Numbered from the stretch's first letter, positions 7,911-17,206 are shown. The stretch: DNA of 64,000 nucleotides from UBA2031 sp037189985 (GCA_037189985.1 JBBCJX010000031.1:62001-126000); one strand, 5' to 3'. The notes: generated from the letters alone by a model not told the origin. Numbers and translations: made by a program.

Positions 7911-8489
7911 ATGAAACAGTTGCTGGACTTCGTTCCCCTCGTCCTTTTCTTTGCAGCCTTCAAGATTTACGGCATTTTCCCGGCAACTGGAGTCCTGATT
8001 GCCAGTTCCGTACTGATCTACGGCAGCATCTGGATCAAGGATGGCAAGCTGGAACGCAGCCAGCTCATCACATTGATAGGCACCATTGCTTTTGGTGGCA
8101 TTACCCTGCTGCTGCATGACGAAACCTGGCTGAAATGGAAGGCCCCCATCGTCAATTGGATTTTTGCCGGCGTTTTTCTGGGCAGCCAGTTCATCGGTGA
8201 CAAACCCGTGGTCGAACGCATGATGGGCCATGTCCTCAATGCGCCGGCAACGGTCTGGCGTCGCCTCAACCTAGCTTGGGTGGTGTTTTTCATTTTTTCC
8301 GGTGCCGCCAACCTTTATGTGGCATTCACCTACGAAAAATACTGGGTGGATTTCAAGGTATTCGGCAGCCTGGGCATGACGCTGCTTTTCCTGATCGGGC
8401 AGATGTTCTGGCTGGCCCGCTACATTCCCAAGGATGAAGACGGCAAACCCCTGACGCCTGAACATCCCTCACCCGTCAAAGATAAATAA
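7911..8489 (+). CDS. yciB: Inner membrane-spanning protein YciB (septation protein A family)
   Basis: 192 residues with five or six hydrophobic helices and a short charged C-terminal tail. YciB is an inner-membrane protein implicated in envelope biogenesis and division-site functions. Family features are the start MKQLLDFVPLVLFFAAFK, ATGVLIASSVLIYG, and the conserved FIGDKPVVERMMG motif mid-protein, then RLNLAWVVFFIFSGAANLYVAF. First gene of a plus-strand run with yciI (7-base gap), the small membrane protein and mnmC. Confidence 0.93.
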   Translation: MKQLLDFVPLVLFFAAFKIYGIFPATGVLIASSVLIYGSIWIKDGKLERSQLITLIGTIAFGGITLLLHDETWLKWKAPIVNWIFAGVFLGSQFIGDKPVVERMMGHVLNAPATVWRRLNLAWVVFFIFSGAANLYVAFTYEKYWVDFKVFGSLGMTLLFLIGQMFWLARYIPKDEDGKPLTPEHPSPVKDK

Positions 8490-8495
8490 AGAGAA

Positions 8496-8804
8496 ATGAT
8501 GCCGATGTGGTATGCCATTCTGGCCGAGGACAATCCCGGCACGCTGGACCTGCGCATGGAAGTACGGCCACGTCATCTTGCAAGACTGGAGCAATTGAAA
8601 GCCGAAGGCAGGCTTCTGCTTGCGGGACCACACCCGGCCATCGACAGTGAAAACCCCGGGCCGGCTGGCTTTACCGGCAGCCTCGTGGTTGCCGAGTTCG
8701 AAAGCCTCACGGCAGCAGAAGAATGGGCAGCCGCCGATCCCTATCGCGAAGCTGGCGTGTATGCACGCGTCACCGTCAAACCTTTCAAGAAAGTGCTTCC
8801 TTGA
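8496..8804 (+). CDS. yciI: YciI family protein
   Basis: 102 residues; the ATG at 8505 (MWYAIL) is an equally possible start, since three ATGs sit close together after an AAGAGAAA stretch. YciI proteins have a ferredoxin-like alpha/beta fold with a putative catalytic His-Asp pair; their function is unknown. Here the conserved start WYAILAEDNPGTLDLR, RPRHLARLEQLKAEGRLLLAGP and the DPYREAGVYARVTVKPF end are all present. The yciB-yciI pairing is common in Proteobacteria. Confidence 0.9.
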   Translation: MMPMWYAILAEDNPGTLDLRMEVRPRHLARLEQLKAEGRLLLAGPHPAIDSENPGPAGFTGSLVVAEFESLTAAEEWAAADPYREAGVYARVTVKPFKKVLP

Positions 8805-8813
8805 GAAACGGCC

Positions 8814-9293
8814 ATGAAAAAAACCACCACTGCCCTGCTGTATGCGATGGTCGCCTCCACCAGCCAGGCTGAAACTGCTCCTGCAACAACAACACCTGCC
8901 AGCAATGCTCCCACCAATGCAGGTCAGGCTACCGCCATCACGACACCAGCAGCATCCCGTCCGGCACCTGCTGTTCCTGCTGGGCCTAACATCGTAGTTC
9001 CCTCTGCTGTAACGGATGCATCTGCTGTTGCTCCTGTCATCGAGCCCAGCAGCGCCGAGCAACGACGCCAAGCCGAACTGCTTTCCAATGCCGAGCGAAT
9101 CGACAAGGCAAACCGGGAACTGTTGGCACGTAATCAGGAGCTGCAATTGCAGAATGAAAACCTCAATCTGCAAAACAATGTCCTGCAACGCGACAAAAGC
9201 TCGGAGGGCATCTGGAAAGGTGCCCTCGCCGTTATCGCCGGCTTTCTCTTGGGCTGGTATTTCGCCGGCAGCCGCCGCAAAAGTGGCTGGTAA
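8814..9293 (+). CDS. Small secreted/membrane coiled-coil protein, function unknown
   Basis: 159 residues. A signal-peptide-like start (residues 1-20, ending SQA) is followed by a low-complexity Ala/Thr/Pro region (about 21-78), a predicted coiled coil rich in Gln, Asn, Leu and Glu (about 80-125), a single transmembrane helix (GALAVIAGFLLGWYFA) and a basic tail RRKSGW. The layout coiled coil-TM-basic tail at the C-terminus recalls the end of YgiM/TIGR04211 proteins, but the SH3 domain of those is absent. It sits between yciI and mnmC with gaps of 9 and 12 bases, so is likely cotranscribed. The function cannot be inferred. Confidence 0.75.
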   Translation: MKKTTTALLYAMVASTSQAETAPATTTPASNAPTNAGQATAITTPAASRPAPAVPAGPNIVVPSAVTDASAVAPVIEPSSAEQRRQAELLSNAERIDKANRELLARNQELQLQNENLNLQNNVLQRDKSSEGIWKGALAVIAGFLLGWYFAGSRRKSGW

Positions 9294-9305
9294 TACCCTC
9301 ATACC

Positions 9306-11297
9306 ATGAGTGACACCTTGCGGCCGGCCCGGCTGGACTGGTCGCAGGGCTCACCCCGCTCCGCCGATTTTGACGATGTCTATTTCTCAAGCAGCGGAGG
9401 TGATGCCGAAACCCGCCATGTCTTTCTCGACGGTAACCGCCTGAAAGAACGCTTTTCTTCGCTGGCGCCAGAACAGTCTTTCACCATTATCGAAACCGGT
9501 TTCGGTACAGGCCTGAACTGGCTATGTACCCAGGAGCTGTGGAAAGAAAGCGGCCGCACCGGCTGGCTGCATATGGTCAGCGTGGAAAAGCACCCCCTTT
9601 CAGTCACTGATCTTGCCCGTGCCCAAGCCGAGTGGCCTCTGTACGCCGCTTTTGCATCCCTCCTGCAAACACATTATCCAGAACTGGTTAGCGGCTTTCA
9701 CCGTCTGGTTTTTCCCGAACTGCGCAGCACGCTGACTCTCGTTTTTGCCGACATCAGTGACGCATTGCCACGCATCCATGCCGTTGCCGATGCATGGTTC
9801 CTCGACGGCTTTTCCCCGGGCCGCAACCCCGGCATGTGGCAACCAGACTTGTATGAACAAATGGCAAGACTGAGCAAGGCCAACAGCAGCTTCTCCACTT
9901 TCACGGCTGCCGGTGATGTAAGACGTGGCCTGGCGGCTGCCGGTTTTCACGTTGAGAAAGTGCCCGGCCACGGCAAGAAACGCGAAATGCTGAAGGGTTA
10001 TTTTTCCGGCTACCGCCCTCAGAGCATGCCATCTCCAGCGGAGAAACCCTGGCTGCATCGCCCCTCTTTACCTGCCAACGCCATGATCCAACGCAAGGCA
10101 GTGATCATCGGGGCTGGTATTGCCGGTGCGAGTACTGCGCACGCACTCGCCCAACGAGGCTGGGAAGTCACCGTAATGGACCAAGGAGAGATTGCCAATG
10201 CAGCCTCCGGAAATCCGGCCGCTGTCATCGCACTCTCTGCAGCCCCAGAGGGCCAGTCACTCGACCACTTCCTCCAGCAGGCCGGCACACACACACTGCG
10301 CGAATTACGGGCAGACAAGGAAAGCACCGCCACTTTCATGCCAGCCTGGCATCCTTGTGGTGTGCTCGAACTCCCGACAAGCAAGCGCCGCAAAAAATCC
10401 GGTACGGAAAGGCCCATGCCCGGCCTGCCGTCATCACTATGGCAAACCGTTGACCCGGAAGAAGCCAGTGATAAAGCCGGTATCAACATTCATCACGAGG
10501 CCGTCTGGCAACCACAATCGGGCTGGATGGATGCAACAGCATTCTGCCAGAAGCTGTTGCATCACCCGCTCATCACCGTATGTGTTCACACCAGGATTGC
10601 TGGAATTGATGCCACGGAAAGTGGCTGGTGCCTGAAAGACCATGAACAGGAAATCATTGCCACCTCTCCCGTTGTAGTGATTGCGGCTAGCCATGAAGCC
10701 CAAAAATTGGCGCAGTGCTCAAGCCTGCCGCTCAATATCGTACGCGGGCAACTGTCGCTCGTAGAGAAATCGGATTTTTCAGGGAGGCTGAAAACCATCA
10801 TTTGCGAGCAGGGCTATATCACACCGGCACTTCCGAACAGCCAACACTGCATGGGTGCCAGTTTTGTTCCCGATGACAGCAGCAGGGAACTGCGCAAGGA
10901 AGAGCATGAACAAGTCCTCCGGCAACTTGAAACCTCTCTGCCTGACCTTGCTGCAAGCCTGCCGGAAACCGGTACCTGGCAAGGGCGCAGCAGTTTGCGA
11001 TGCCAGAGCCCCGACTATCTTCCCCTGATCGGCCCGCTTGCTGATCCATCAACGATGATGCAGGACTATGCCGGCCTGAAAGACGGCAAACTTTTGCACT
11101 ATCCACTTCTCGCCACACTGCCCGGCCTGTATGTCAATCTGGCGCATGGCTCCCACGGTTTCTCACAAGCCTTGCTGGCCGCTGAAATCTTGGCCAGCGA
11201 GCTTGGCAATGAGCCTTCACCGGTTTCACGAAAGACCCTCGATTCCCTTCACCCCATGCGCTTTGTGATACGGCAGATAAAACGCAGGGAAATCTGA
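9306..11297 (+). CDS. mnmC: Bifunctional tRNA mnm5s2U biosynthesis protein MnmC
   Basis: 663 residues, full length. It performs the last two steps of mnm5(s2)U34 formation in tRNA: FAD-dependent removal of the carboxymethyl group and SAM-dependent methylation. The N-terminal methyltransferase (about 1-240) has ETGFGTGLNWL as the SAM loop and DGFSPGRNPGMW as the catalytic block; the C-terminal oxidoreductase (about 260-660) opens with the FAD dinucleotide fold VIIGAGIAGASTAHALAQRG and ends with the LAHGSHGFSQALLAAE flavin-binding segment. Last gene of the yciB-led run. Confidence 0.95.
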   Translation: MSDTLRPARLDWSQGSPRSADFDDVYFSSSGGDAETRHVFLDGNRLKERFSSLAPEQSFTIIETGFGTGLNWLCTQELWKESGRTGWLHMVSVEKHPLSVTDLARAQAEWPLYAAFASLLQTHYPELVSGFHRLVFPELRSTLTLVFADISDALPRIHAVADAWFLDGFSPGRNPGMWQPDLYEQMARLSKANSSFSTFTAAGDVRRGLAAAGFHVEKVPGHGKKREMLKGYFSGYRPQSMPSPAEKPWLHRPSLPANAMIQRKAVIIGAGIAGASTAHALAQRGWEVTVMDQGEIANAASGNPAAVIALSAAPEGQSLDHFLQQAGTHTLRELRADKESTATFMPAWHPCGVLELPTSKRRKKSGTERPMPGLPSSLWQTVDPEEASDKAGINIHHEAVWQPQSGWMDATAFCQKLLHHPLITVCVHTRIAGIDATESGWCLKDHEQEIIATSPVVVIAASHEAQKLAQCSSLPLNIVRGQLSLVEKSDFSGRLKTIICEQGYITPALPNSQHCMGASFVPDDSSRELRKEEHEQVLRQLETSLPDLAASLPETGTWQGRSSLRCQSPDYLPLIGPLADPSTMMQDYAGLKDGKLLHYPLLATLPGLYVNLAHGSHGFSQALLAAEILASELGNEPSPVSRKTLDSLHPMRFVIRQIKRREI

Positions 11298-11344
11298 AGA
11301 ACATTCGCATAATCCCCTGCAATAACACGAAGAACATTCGCATA
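11296..11344 (+). repeat. 16-bp direct repeat pair, 33-bp period
   Basis: GAAGAACATTCGCATA occurs exactly at 11296-11311 and again at 11329-11344, a centre spacing of 33 bases, close to three helical turns. The pair begins just before the mnmC stop codon and lies about 150 bases upstream of the oxygenase-like gene, where a dimeric or paired regulator could bind on one face of the DNA. Confidence 0.7.
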
Positions 11345-11490
11345 TCTTATATGTGCTTGTTATCCACAGAACCAATGAGTCAGAATCGGGCGAGAACGCC
11401 GGATCAGGTGTCATGCCCCACCATTCCACAGGATCACGCGCGCACAAGAATGAATTCACACTGCACACAATAAGTATCGCGAGAAAAAGC

Positions 11491-12834
11491 ATGACGATGT
11501 CACTGGAAGAATTACGCGCCAAGGTCCATGCCCAGAAAGAGCTGATTCCCTCACTGTATGGTGATGTCGATTTCAGCAAGACCCCGGAGCGCTTCACGGA
11601 CGACATCAGCATAAAAAGCATGCTGCCCAAGGAGTTTGCAAAGAAATATCGCAAAGGCTTGCTGGCAGACAGGGATCGCATAGAGCGTGCCCGCCTTTAC
11701 ACCATGCTCGGAGATACCGTGGCAGATGCCTATGCTGCCCTGGCAGGCCAAGGCCAGTACCGTGTGCCGCAGCTCATACACATGCTCAAGGAAGCCTGTG
11801 ATCGCGGCGTGGAAAATGTGGAAGGCGCGCCCCAGGAGCTATTTGACTTCATTCATGCCATGGAGCGCATTCCAGAATGGCTGGACATGGGCTTGGTACA
11901 TGAAGGTGCGCGGGTCTCACGCAGCTACATGGCCAACCTTGTACCTTTTGCGATTCGCGGCGCCTTCGTGGCGACCTTCATGAACAAGTATTCCGGTCTA
12001 CCCATGGCGCTGACAGGAACACTTTCCGGCGCTTCGTCCGTGCAACGCGTCAATGAAACCGCAAGCTTCTTCACCACGGCCTCACTACCCGGTGCACTCA
12101 ATCGCTATGGAGCAGGCTTCAAGGCTGCTGCCATGGTGCGCCTCATGCACTCCATGGTCCGCTTCAACCTCCTGAAGCGTTCAAAAAAATGGGATGTCAA
12201 TGTATACGGCATTCCCGTACCCCAGGTTGACCAGATGCCGGCTGGCACAATGCCTTCCTTCATCACTGCATTCAATCTGGTTCGCAAAGGCCGCAACACC
12301 TTCACACGCCAGGAGCGTGCCTCGGTAGAGCTGTGCCGCTACCAGAGCTACCTGCTGGGGCTGCCCGAAGACCTGCTGCCGGATACGCCCCGGGAAATCT
12401 TCAACGTGATGCTGACCTATGCCGGCACGTTGCGTGACGGCTATGACGATGACACCTTGGGCGAGCTTGTCCGCTCCACCATGAATGCCTACCGTCCTAC
12501 TGACACCACACTCAAGAGCCGCATTTACAACGCAGCAGAAACCAGCTTTTCCAAGGTGTTCTTTACGCAGACCTTCCTGCGCGGGAGCGACAAGTCACTG
12601 GCCAAGACAATGGGCGTGAAACCGGGACTGACGGATTATCTGCTTTTCATCGGGGCCAACCTTTATATTCTTCCCCGGCTGAATGCCCATCTCATTCTCC
12701 AGCGCATTCCCATTGCCAGCGAAATTGCCGACCGTACCCTGGTGAAAAAAATGAACCGGTTACTGGTCGAATATGGACATGCGGAATACGTGACTGACGC
12801 GGCCAAATACACTCACGGCAAGGCATCGGCCTGA
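11491..12834 (+). CDS. MpaB/Lcp-like oxygenase family protein (DUF2236)
   Basis: 447 residues from the ATG at 11491 (after GAGAAAAAGC); the frame is open upstream to 11353 but that part lacks a family match. The mid-protein block AAMVRLMHSMVRF followed by YGIPVPQVDQMPAGT matches the DUF2236 family, which includes latex-clearing protein Lcp (a b-type haem dioxygenase of polyisoprene) and fungal MpaB. The His of RLMHSMVR is in the position of the haem ligand. Other features are NETASFFTTASLPGAL upstream and RYQSYLLGLPEDLLPD downstream. No secretion signal is seen, so a cytoplasmic, probably haem-dependent, oxygenase is likely. Substrate unknown. Confidence 0.75.
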   Translation: MTMSLEELRAKVHAQKELIPSLYGDVDFSKTPERFTDDISIKSMLPKEFAKKYRKGLLADRDRIERARLYTMLGDTVADAYAALAGQGQYRVPQLIHMLKEACDRGVENVEGAPQELFDFIHAMERIPEWLDMGLVHEGARVSRSYMANLVPFAIRGAFVATFMNKYSGLPMALTGTLSGASSVQRVNETASFFTTASLPGALNRYGAGFKAAAMVRLMHSMVRFNLLKRSKKWDVNVYGIPVPQVDQMPAGTMPSFITAFNLVRKGRNTFTRQERASVELCRYQSYLLGLPEDLLPDTPREIFNVMLTYAGTLRDGYDDDTLGELVRSTMNAYRPTDTTLKSRIYNAAETSFSKVFFTQTFLRGSDKSLAKTMGVKPGLTDYLLFIGANLYILPRLNAHLILQRIPIASEIADRTLVKKMNRLLVEYGHAEYVTDAAKYTHGKASA

Positions 12835-12875
12835 CCAGGCCAGGAGAGGCATGTAGAGGCGGCGTGGGTCGGGTC

Positions 12876-13553
12876 TCAACCCACGCGTGCCAACCAGGCA
12901 AGGACTGCCTGATGATCATCGAATCGTGGCGCGAGGTGGCTGGTTCTCAGCACTTCCGCCAACTGCGACGCCACCGCAATATCTGCAATCGTGCAGGACT
13001 CACCCACCAGCCATGAACGAGTGGCAAGTATGCCCTCAAGATGTGCAAGGTGGCCGAGGAACTGCTGGGTAACGATGTCCGGCGGATATTTCCCCAGCCC
13101 CTGTGCACGCAACTTCCAGCGCATTACCGGCAGGACACTGCTGACAATCATCGCCGTTTCCCACTGGGGGCGGCCTTGCTGAATGACCGCAAAAGCTTTT
13201 TGTGCTGCTTCCGGCCACATGAAGCGGAAATACACCTCATACCAGTAAAGGGACTCGTCTGCCCAGTCCTCGAAAACATGCACGAGATGCGCCTCACGTG
13301 CATCCGCCGGGAAAAGAGCCGGCTCCGGGTGTTTTTCTTCCAGGAAGTGCGCTATCTGTGTGCTGTCCTGAATCAGGGCGCCATCATATTCCAGCACCGG
13401 CAGCTTGCCGGACGGCGACAGCCTGCCCGCCGCCAGCACACCCCAGCCATTGTATTCATGGACACGGTAGGCCAGTCCCTTGTGCTTGAGGATGCGGCGT
13501 ACCTTGCCGCAGAAAGGTGATATTTCCCATTGATGAAGAATGATGTCCGGCAT
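12876..13553 (-). CDS. Glutathione S-transferase family protein
   Basis: 225 residues. N-terminal thioredoxin-like domain (about 1-80) begins ILHQWEISPFCGKVRRILKH and contains GKLPVLEYDGALIQDSTQIA, with the cis-Pro and the Asp-Ser glutathione-binding pair; the all-helical C-terminal domain ends with SCTIADIAVASQL. The SPFCGKVR start places a Cys near the active site, as in beta/omega-like or stringent starvation-like GSTs. Substrate unknown. Convergent with the oxygenase gene (41-base gap) and 9 bases downstream of the next hypothetical gene, so probably cotranscribed with it. Confidence 0.85.
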   Translation of the reverse strand: MPDIILHQWEISPFCGKVRRILKHKGLAYRVHEYNGWGVLAAGRLSPSGKLPVLEYDGALIQDSTQIAHFLEEKHPEPALFPADAREAHLVHVFEDWADESLYWYEVYFRFMWPEAAQKAFAVIQQGRPQWETAMIVSSVLPVMRWKLRAQGLGKYPPDIVTQQFLGHLAHLEGILATRSWLVGESCTIADIAVASQLAEVLRTSHLAPRFDDHQAVLAWLARVG

Positions 13554-13562
13554 GTTTTTTCC

Positions 13563-14003
13563 TCAACGCGTCCGTCGCGGCACGACACCGCCTTCCCGTT
13601 CCCACTCACAACGCACTCGCAGGCTTTCACCCGGCGAATGGCTGTCACCTACTGCTTCCCAGACAAAGGTATGAAGACCTGACAGCTCCGTTTCCAGATG
13701 TACCTTGGCGCCTACCCAGTACATCTGCACCAGAAGAGACTCAAATTTCTTCATCCACATCTCCCATTCATACTCGATGGCACGATAGCTCGCACCAAAG
13801 TGGATGATCTGGGTCTGATAGGTCCCTGCCATTTCGTCAAAACCTGAAATGCCGAACATTTCACGGCAAATAAAAGGCCAGCCATCGGCATCGGGCAAAC
13901 CTTCCACAACCTGACGATTGTGTGCCCGACGCACGCGGCGTTCCATCTGGGTCCCAAAGGCGATGTCACGGACAACGCCATAGACAATGGATTCCTGATC
14001 CAT
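13563..14003 (-). CDS. Conserved hypothetical protein
   Basis: 146 residues from the ATG at 14003 (MDQESIVYGVVRDIAFG); an ATG at 14024 is the alternative. I do not recognise a named family. The sequence is soluble, with an Arg/His-rich N-terminal third (MERRVRRAHNRQVV), a central aromatic-rich part (YRAIEYEWEMWMKKFESLL) and a predicted beta-rich C-terminal part. No signal peptide or transmembrane segment. Cotranscription with the GST gene 9 bases downstream suggests a related, possibly detoxification, role, but this is only an inference from position. Confidence 0.65.
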   Translation of the reverse strand: MDQESIVYGVVRDIAFGTQMERRVRRAHNRQVVEGLPDADGWPFICREMFGISGFDEMAGTYQTQIIHFGASYRAIEYEWEMWMKKFESLLVQMYWVGAKVHLETELSGLHTFVWEAVGDSHSPGESLRVRCEWEREGGVVPRRTR

Positions 14004-14119
14004 ATCAATCTCTCTGATTTGCACGATGGCAAACGTAAAAACGACAGCAACTGCCTTGGAGCCCGCTCACAACCTCTAAATACCATCGTCCCAGCGCAGG
14101 TTTGGGTGACGAATAGCTT

Positions 14120-16207
14120 CTACACACCCTCCTGCTCAGTAAGCAGTTGCAGAAGAGCCGCTTCATCCATTACCTGCACACCCAGCTTTTCTGCTTCGGC
14201 AAGTTTGGAACCGGCAGCCTCGCCAGCGACCACACAATAAGTTTTCTTCGAAACAGAGCCAGATACCTTGGCACCCAACTGCTGTAATTTTGCCTTGGCC
14301 TCGTCACGACTCATGCTGGAAAGACTGCCTGTCAGCACCCAGGTCTGGCCGGCCAGCGGCTGCGGACGGTCAGCCTGTGCAGCCATGTCCTGCCAGTGCA
14401 CACCAAGATCGCGCAAGCGTGCGATCACCTCGAGATTATGGAGCTGCGTAAAGAAGGTAACGAGGGATTTCGCCACGACAGGGCCGACATCCGGTACCTG
14501 CATGAATGCAGCTTCATCCTCCTTTTGGGCAGCCTCCAGAATGGCATCCAGACGGCCAAAATGGCGAGCCAGGAGCATGGCTGTTGCCTCACCCACTTCA
14601 CGTATACCCAAGGCATAAAGAAAACGCGGCAAGGTTGACTCTTTGCTGCGCTCGATGGCGGCAATCAGGTTTTCTGCCGATTTGTCCCCCATACGCTCCA
14701 GAGGCGTCAGCTCTTCCTTTTTCAGGACGTATAGATCAGCGCTAGACCTGATCAGTTGCAGCTCCACCAATTGGTCTATCCACTTCTCACCCAAGCCCTC
14801 GATATCCATGGCACGGCGAGACACGAAATGCTTGAGAGCCTCTTTCTGTTGCGCAGGGCAGAACAAGCCGCCGGTGCAGCGGGCAATCGCTTCATCTTCA
14901 GGCTGCTCGACCTCGGAACCGCACACCGGGCAATGCGACGGCAAAGCAACTGGCACCGTACCCACGGGCCGCTGCTCAAGAAGTACACGCACCACCTTGG
15001 GAATCACGTCGCCGGCACGATAGATAACCACATGATCGCCTGCCCGCACATCCATGCGCCTGATTTCATCAAAATTGTGCAAGGTGGCATTGCTCACTGT
15101 GACGCCACCAACGAACACGGGAGCCAACCTGGCCACGGGCGTCAGTGCGCCAGTCCGGCCAACCTGGAAACCGATGGACTCGATCGTGGTGACAGCCTCC
15201 TGTGCCGGGAACTTGTAGGCTGTCGCCCAGCGTGGTGCTCGTGAAACAAAACCCAGCTCTTTCTGCCAGCGCGTGGAGTCCACCTTGATGACAACGCCAT
15301 CAATTTCATAAGGCAGAACATCACGCAGCCCCTGGATACGGGCATAGAAATCCTGCACGAATTCCGGCCCCTCACCGCGGCATATCTCTGAGCTGATGCG
15401 AAAACCGATGTCATGCAACAACTGCAGGGTTTCAAACTGGGAAGGAGGCAATGCCAAACCCTGCACACGCGCCACACTGTAGGCATAAAAATCCAGTGGC
15501 CGTTGCGCTGCAATACGGGGATCAAGCTGACGCAGGCTGCCGGCTGCCGCATTGCGGGGATTCACGAAAGTCTTCTCGCCACGCGCTGCGGCCTGCTCGT
15601 TCATGCGCAGAAAGCCAGCCTTGGGCATGACAACCTCGCCGCGCACCTCCAGCAACTCGGGTACATGGCTACCCAGCAGCTTGAGAGGAACAGAGGAAAT
15701 GGTCCTGACATTATGCGTAATGTCCTCGCCGGTCACCCCATCACCACGGGTGGCCGCCCTCACCAGCACGCCTTTCTCGTACAACAAGGAAATGGCCAGA
15801 CCATCCAGCTTGGGTTCGCAGCAATATGCGATACGGGGAGCAGAAAAGAGATCGTCTCCCTGCCCCAGCAGATCTCCCAGACGATCACGGGCACGACGGT
15901 CGAACTCCACCAGCTCGTCCGCACTGAAGACATTGTCCAGCGAAAGCATGGGAACTTCGTGTCTGACCGTGGCAAAAGCAGACATTGCCTCGCCGCCCAC
16001 ACGCTGGGTCGGGGAGTCATTGCTCAGCAGGTCAGGGAATTGCGACTCCAACAAAAGCAGGCGCTGGAAAAGACGATCGTATTCGGCATCCGGAAGCTCT
16101 GGATCATCCAGTACGTAATAACGGTAATTGTGATGCCGGAGAGTGCTGCGCAACGCTTCCACTTCACGCGCGGCTTCTTCATGAGACTGCTCGGAGGTCT
16201 GGGACAT
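14120..16207 (-). CDS. ligA: NAD-dependent DNA ligase
   Basis: 695 residues, full length. Seals nicks in replication and repair using NAD+. Domains in order: Ia domain with the HHNYRYYVLDDPELPDAEYD block (25-44), adenylation domain with the active lysine in KLDG (Lys133), OB fold, Cys4 zinc finger beginning CPVCGSE, helix-hairpin-helix repeats, and a C-terminal BRCT domain (about 610-690, starting LAGQTWVLTGSLSSMSRDEAK). It follows zipA by 18 bases in the order smc-zipA-ligA known from pseudomonads. Confidence 0.96.
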   Translation of the reverse strand: MSQTSEQSHEEAAREVEALRSTLRHHNYRYYVLDDPELPDAEYDRLFQRLLLLESQFPDLLSNDSPTQRVGGEAMSAFATVRHEVPMLSLDNVFSADELVEFDRRARDRLGDLLGQGDDLFSAPRIAYCCEPKLDGLAISLLYEKGVLVRAATRGDGVTGEDITHNVRTISSVPLKLLGSHVPELLEVRGEVVMPKAGFLRMNEQAAARGEKTFVNPRNAAAGSLRQLDPRIAAQRPLDFYAYSVARVQGLALPPSQFETLQLLHDIGFRISSEICRGEGPEFVQDFYARIQGLRDVLPYEIDGVVIKVDSTRWQKELGFVSRAPRWATAYKFPAQEAVTTIESIGFQVGRTGALTPVARLAPVFVGGVTVSNATLHNFDEIRRMDVRAGDHVVIYRAGDVIPKVVRVLLEQRPVGTVPVALPSHCPVCGSEVEQPEDEAIARCTGGLFCPAQQKEALKHFVSRRAMDIEGLGEKWIDQLVELQLIRSSADLYVLKKEELTPLERMGDKSAENLIAAIERSKESTLPRFLYALGIREVGEATAMLLARHFGRLDAILEAAQKEDEAAFMQVPDVGPVVAKSLVTFFTQLHNLEVIARLRDLGVHWQDMAAQADRPQPLAGQTWVLTGSLSSMSRDEAKAKLQQLGAKVSGSVSKKTYCVVAGEAAGSKLAEAEKLGVQVMDEAALLQLLTEQEGV

Positions 16208-16225
16208 GATGTCAGGGCAGCATCG

Positions 16226-17206
16226 TCAGGCAGAGGGCCGGCCCATCAGCCGGCGACGCTCGAATTCCTGCACACGCTCACGATAATGCTCGACAAGCTG
16301 GCGCGTCAGCACCTGCTGCTGCTCGTCAAGAACCTCGCCTTGCAGTTCGGTTGCCAAGCGGCGCGCCGTATCGATCATGATGTCATAAGCGAGAATGCTG
16401 TTGACGCCGGGCAGACTGAGAAAAAAGCTGACACCCGGGACATCTTCACCCGTCATGGTCTCCAGCTGGAAAATGCCGGGCTCAACGGCACGGGCCATAC
16501 TAAAAAGGATACGCCCCTGCCCTGTCGGCTGTTCGTGACGATGGAAAATGGACATCTCGCCAAAACGCAGGCCATAACCCAATACACAGCGCAGCAGGTC
16601 TTCGCCGCTGAAAGGGTTTCCTGTGGCAACCACATGAAGGGCAATGACATCCTGCACATCCACATGCGGTTTTTCTTCTGCCGGCAGGGCTACCGGGCGC
16701 ACAGGCTCCACAGGCTTTTCGTAGAGGGCGCTGATCTTGCTGGCCGTCCTTGCATCGTCATGCCTGCGGGAAGGTGGCGGTGCAATCAGCTCATCAGCAA
16801 ACATGTCCTGCTGTTCAACTTCTGCCGTCACTTCTTGAACACTGGCTGGCGTCAGCAATACCGGAACACTCTCTTCCAGTACTACTTCTTCCTCCAGCAA
16901 AATCTCTTCCTCCACTACCGGCAAGACAGGCGGCTCATACGGGGAAACTGAGGGTGCTTCTACGACCGGAGCAGGATCGGCGGGGATAAACGCTGTACTA
17001 GCCAAAGGCTCGGCCCGCGGCCGCACCCGGACATGCCCCAACTCGGGATGACGCTCAAGCTCCGCATCCGGAACAGGTGGCACTTTCTCAAGCTTGATGC
17101 GCAGGCGACGCTGATGCTCGCGAAGCTTCATCACTCCCTGCCAAAGCAACAGCAGGCAAATTGCAATTCCGAGGGCGTACAAGAGCTGCATGGAAACATC
17201 CGTCAT
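16226..17206 (-). CDS. zipA: Cell division protein ZipA
   Basis: 326 residues from the ATG at 17206; an ATG 15 bases further in (MQLLYALG) is the alternative. ZipA tethers FtsZ to the inner membrane early in septation. A single N-terminal transmembrane helix (LLYALGIAICLLLLWQGV) is followed by a basic stretch, a long Pro/Glu/Val-rich linker (about 60-180) and the C-terminal FtsZ-binding domain with DVIALHVVATGNPFSGEDLL and MSIFHRHE. Lies between smc and ligA, all on the minus strand. Confidence 0.92.
   Translation of the reverse strand: MTDVSMQLLYALGIAICLLLLWQGVMKLREHQRRLRIKLEKVPPVPDAELERHPELGHVRVRPRAEPLASTAFIPADPAPVVEAPSVSPYEPPVLPVVEEEILLEEEVVLEESVPVLLTPASVQEVTAEVEQQDMFADELIAPPPSRRHDDARTASKISALYEKPVEPVRPVALPAEEKPHVDVQDVIALHVVATGNPFSGEDLLRCVLGYGLRFGEMSIFHRHEQPTGQGRILFSMARAVEPGIFQLETMTGEDVPGVSFFLSLPGVNSILAYDIMIDTARRLATELQGEVLDEQQQVLTRQLVEHYRERVQEFERRRLMGRPSA

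Noticed and set aside
15413..16951. 512-residue plus-strand open frame
   Set aside because: Antisense to ligA and zipA; no domain, spans two real genes and the gap between.
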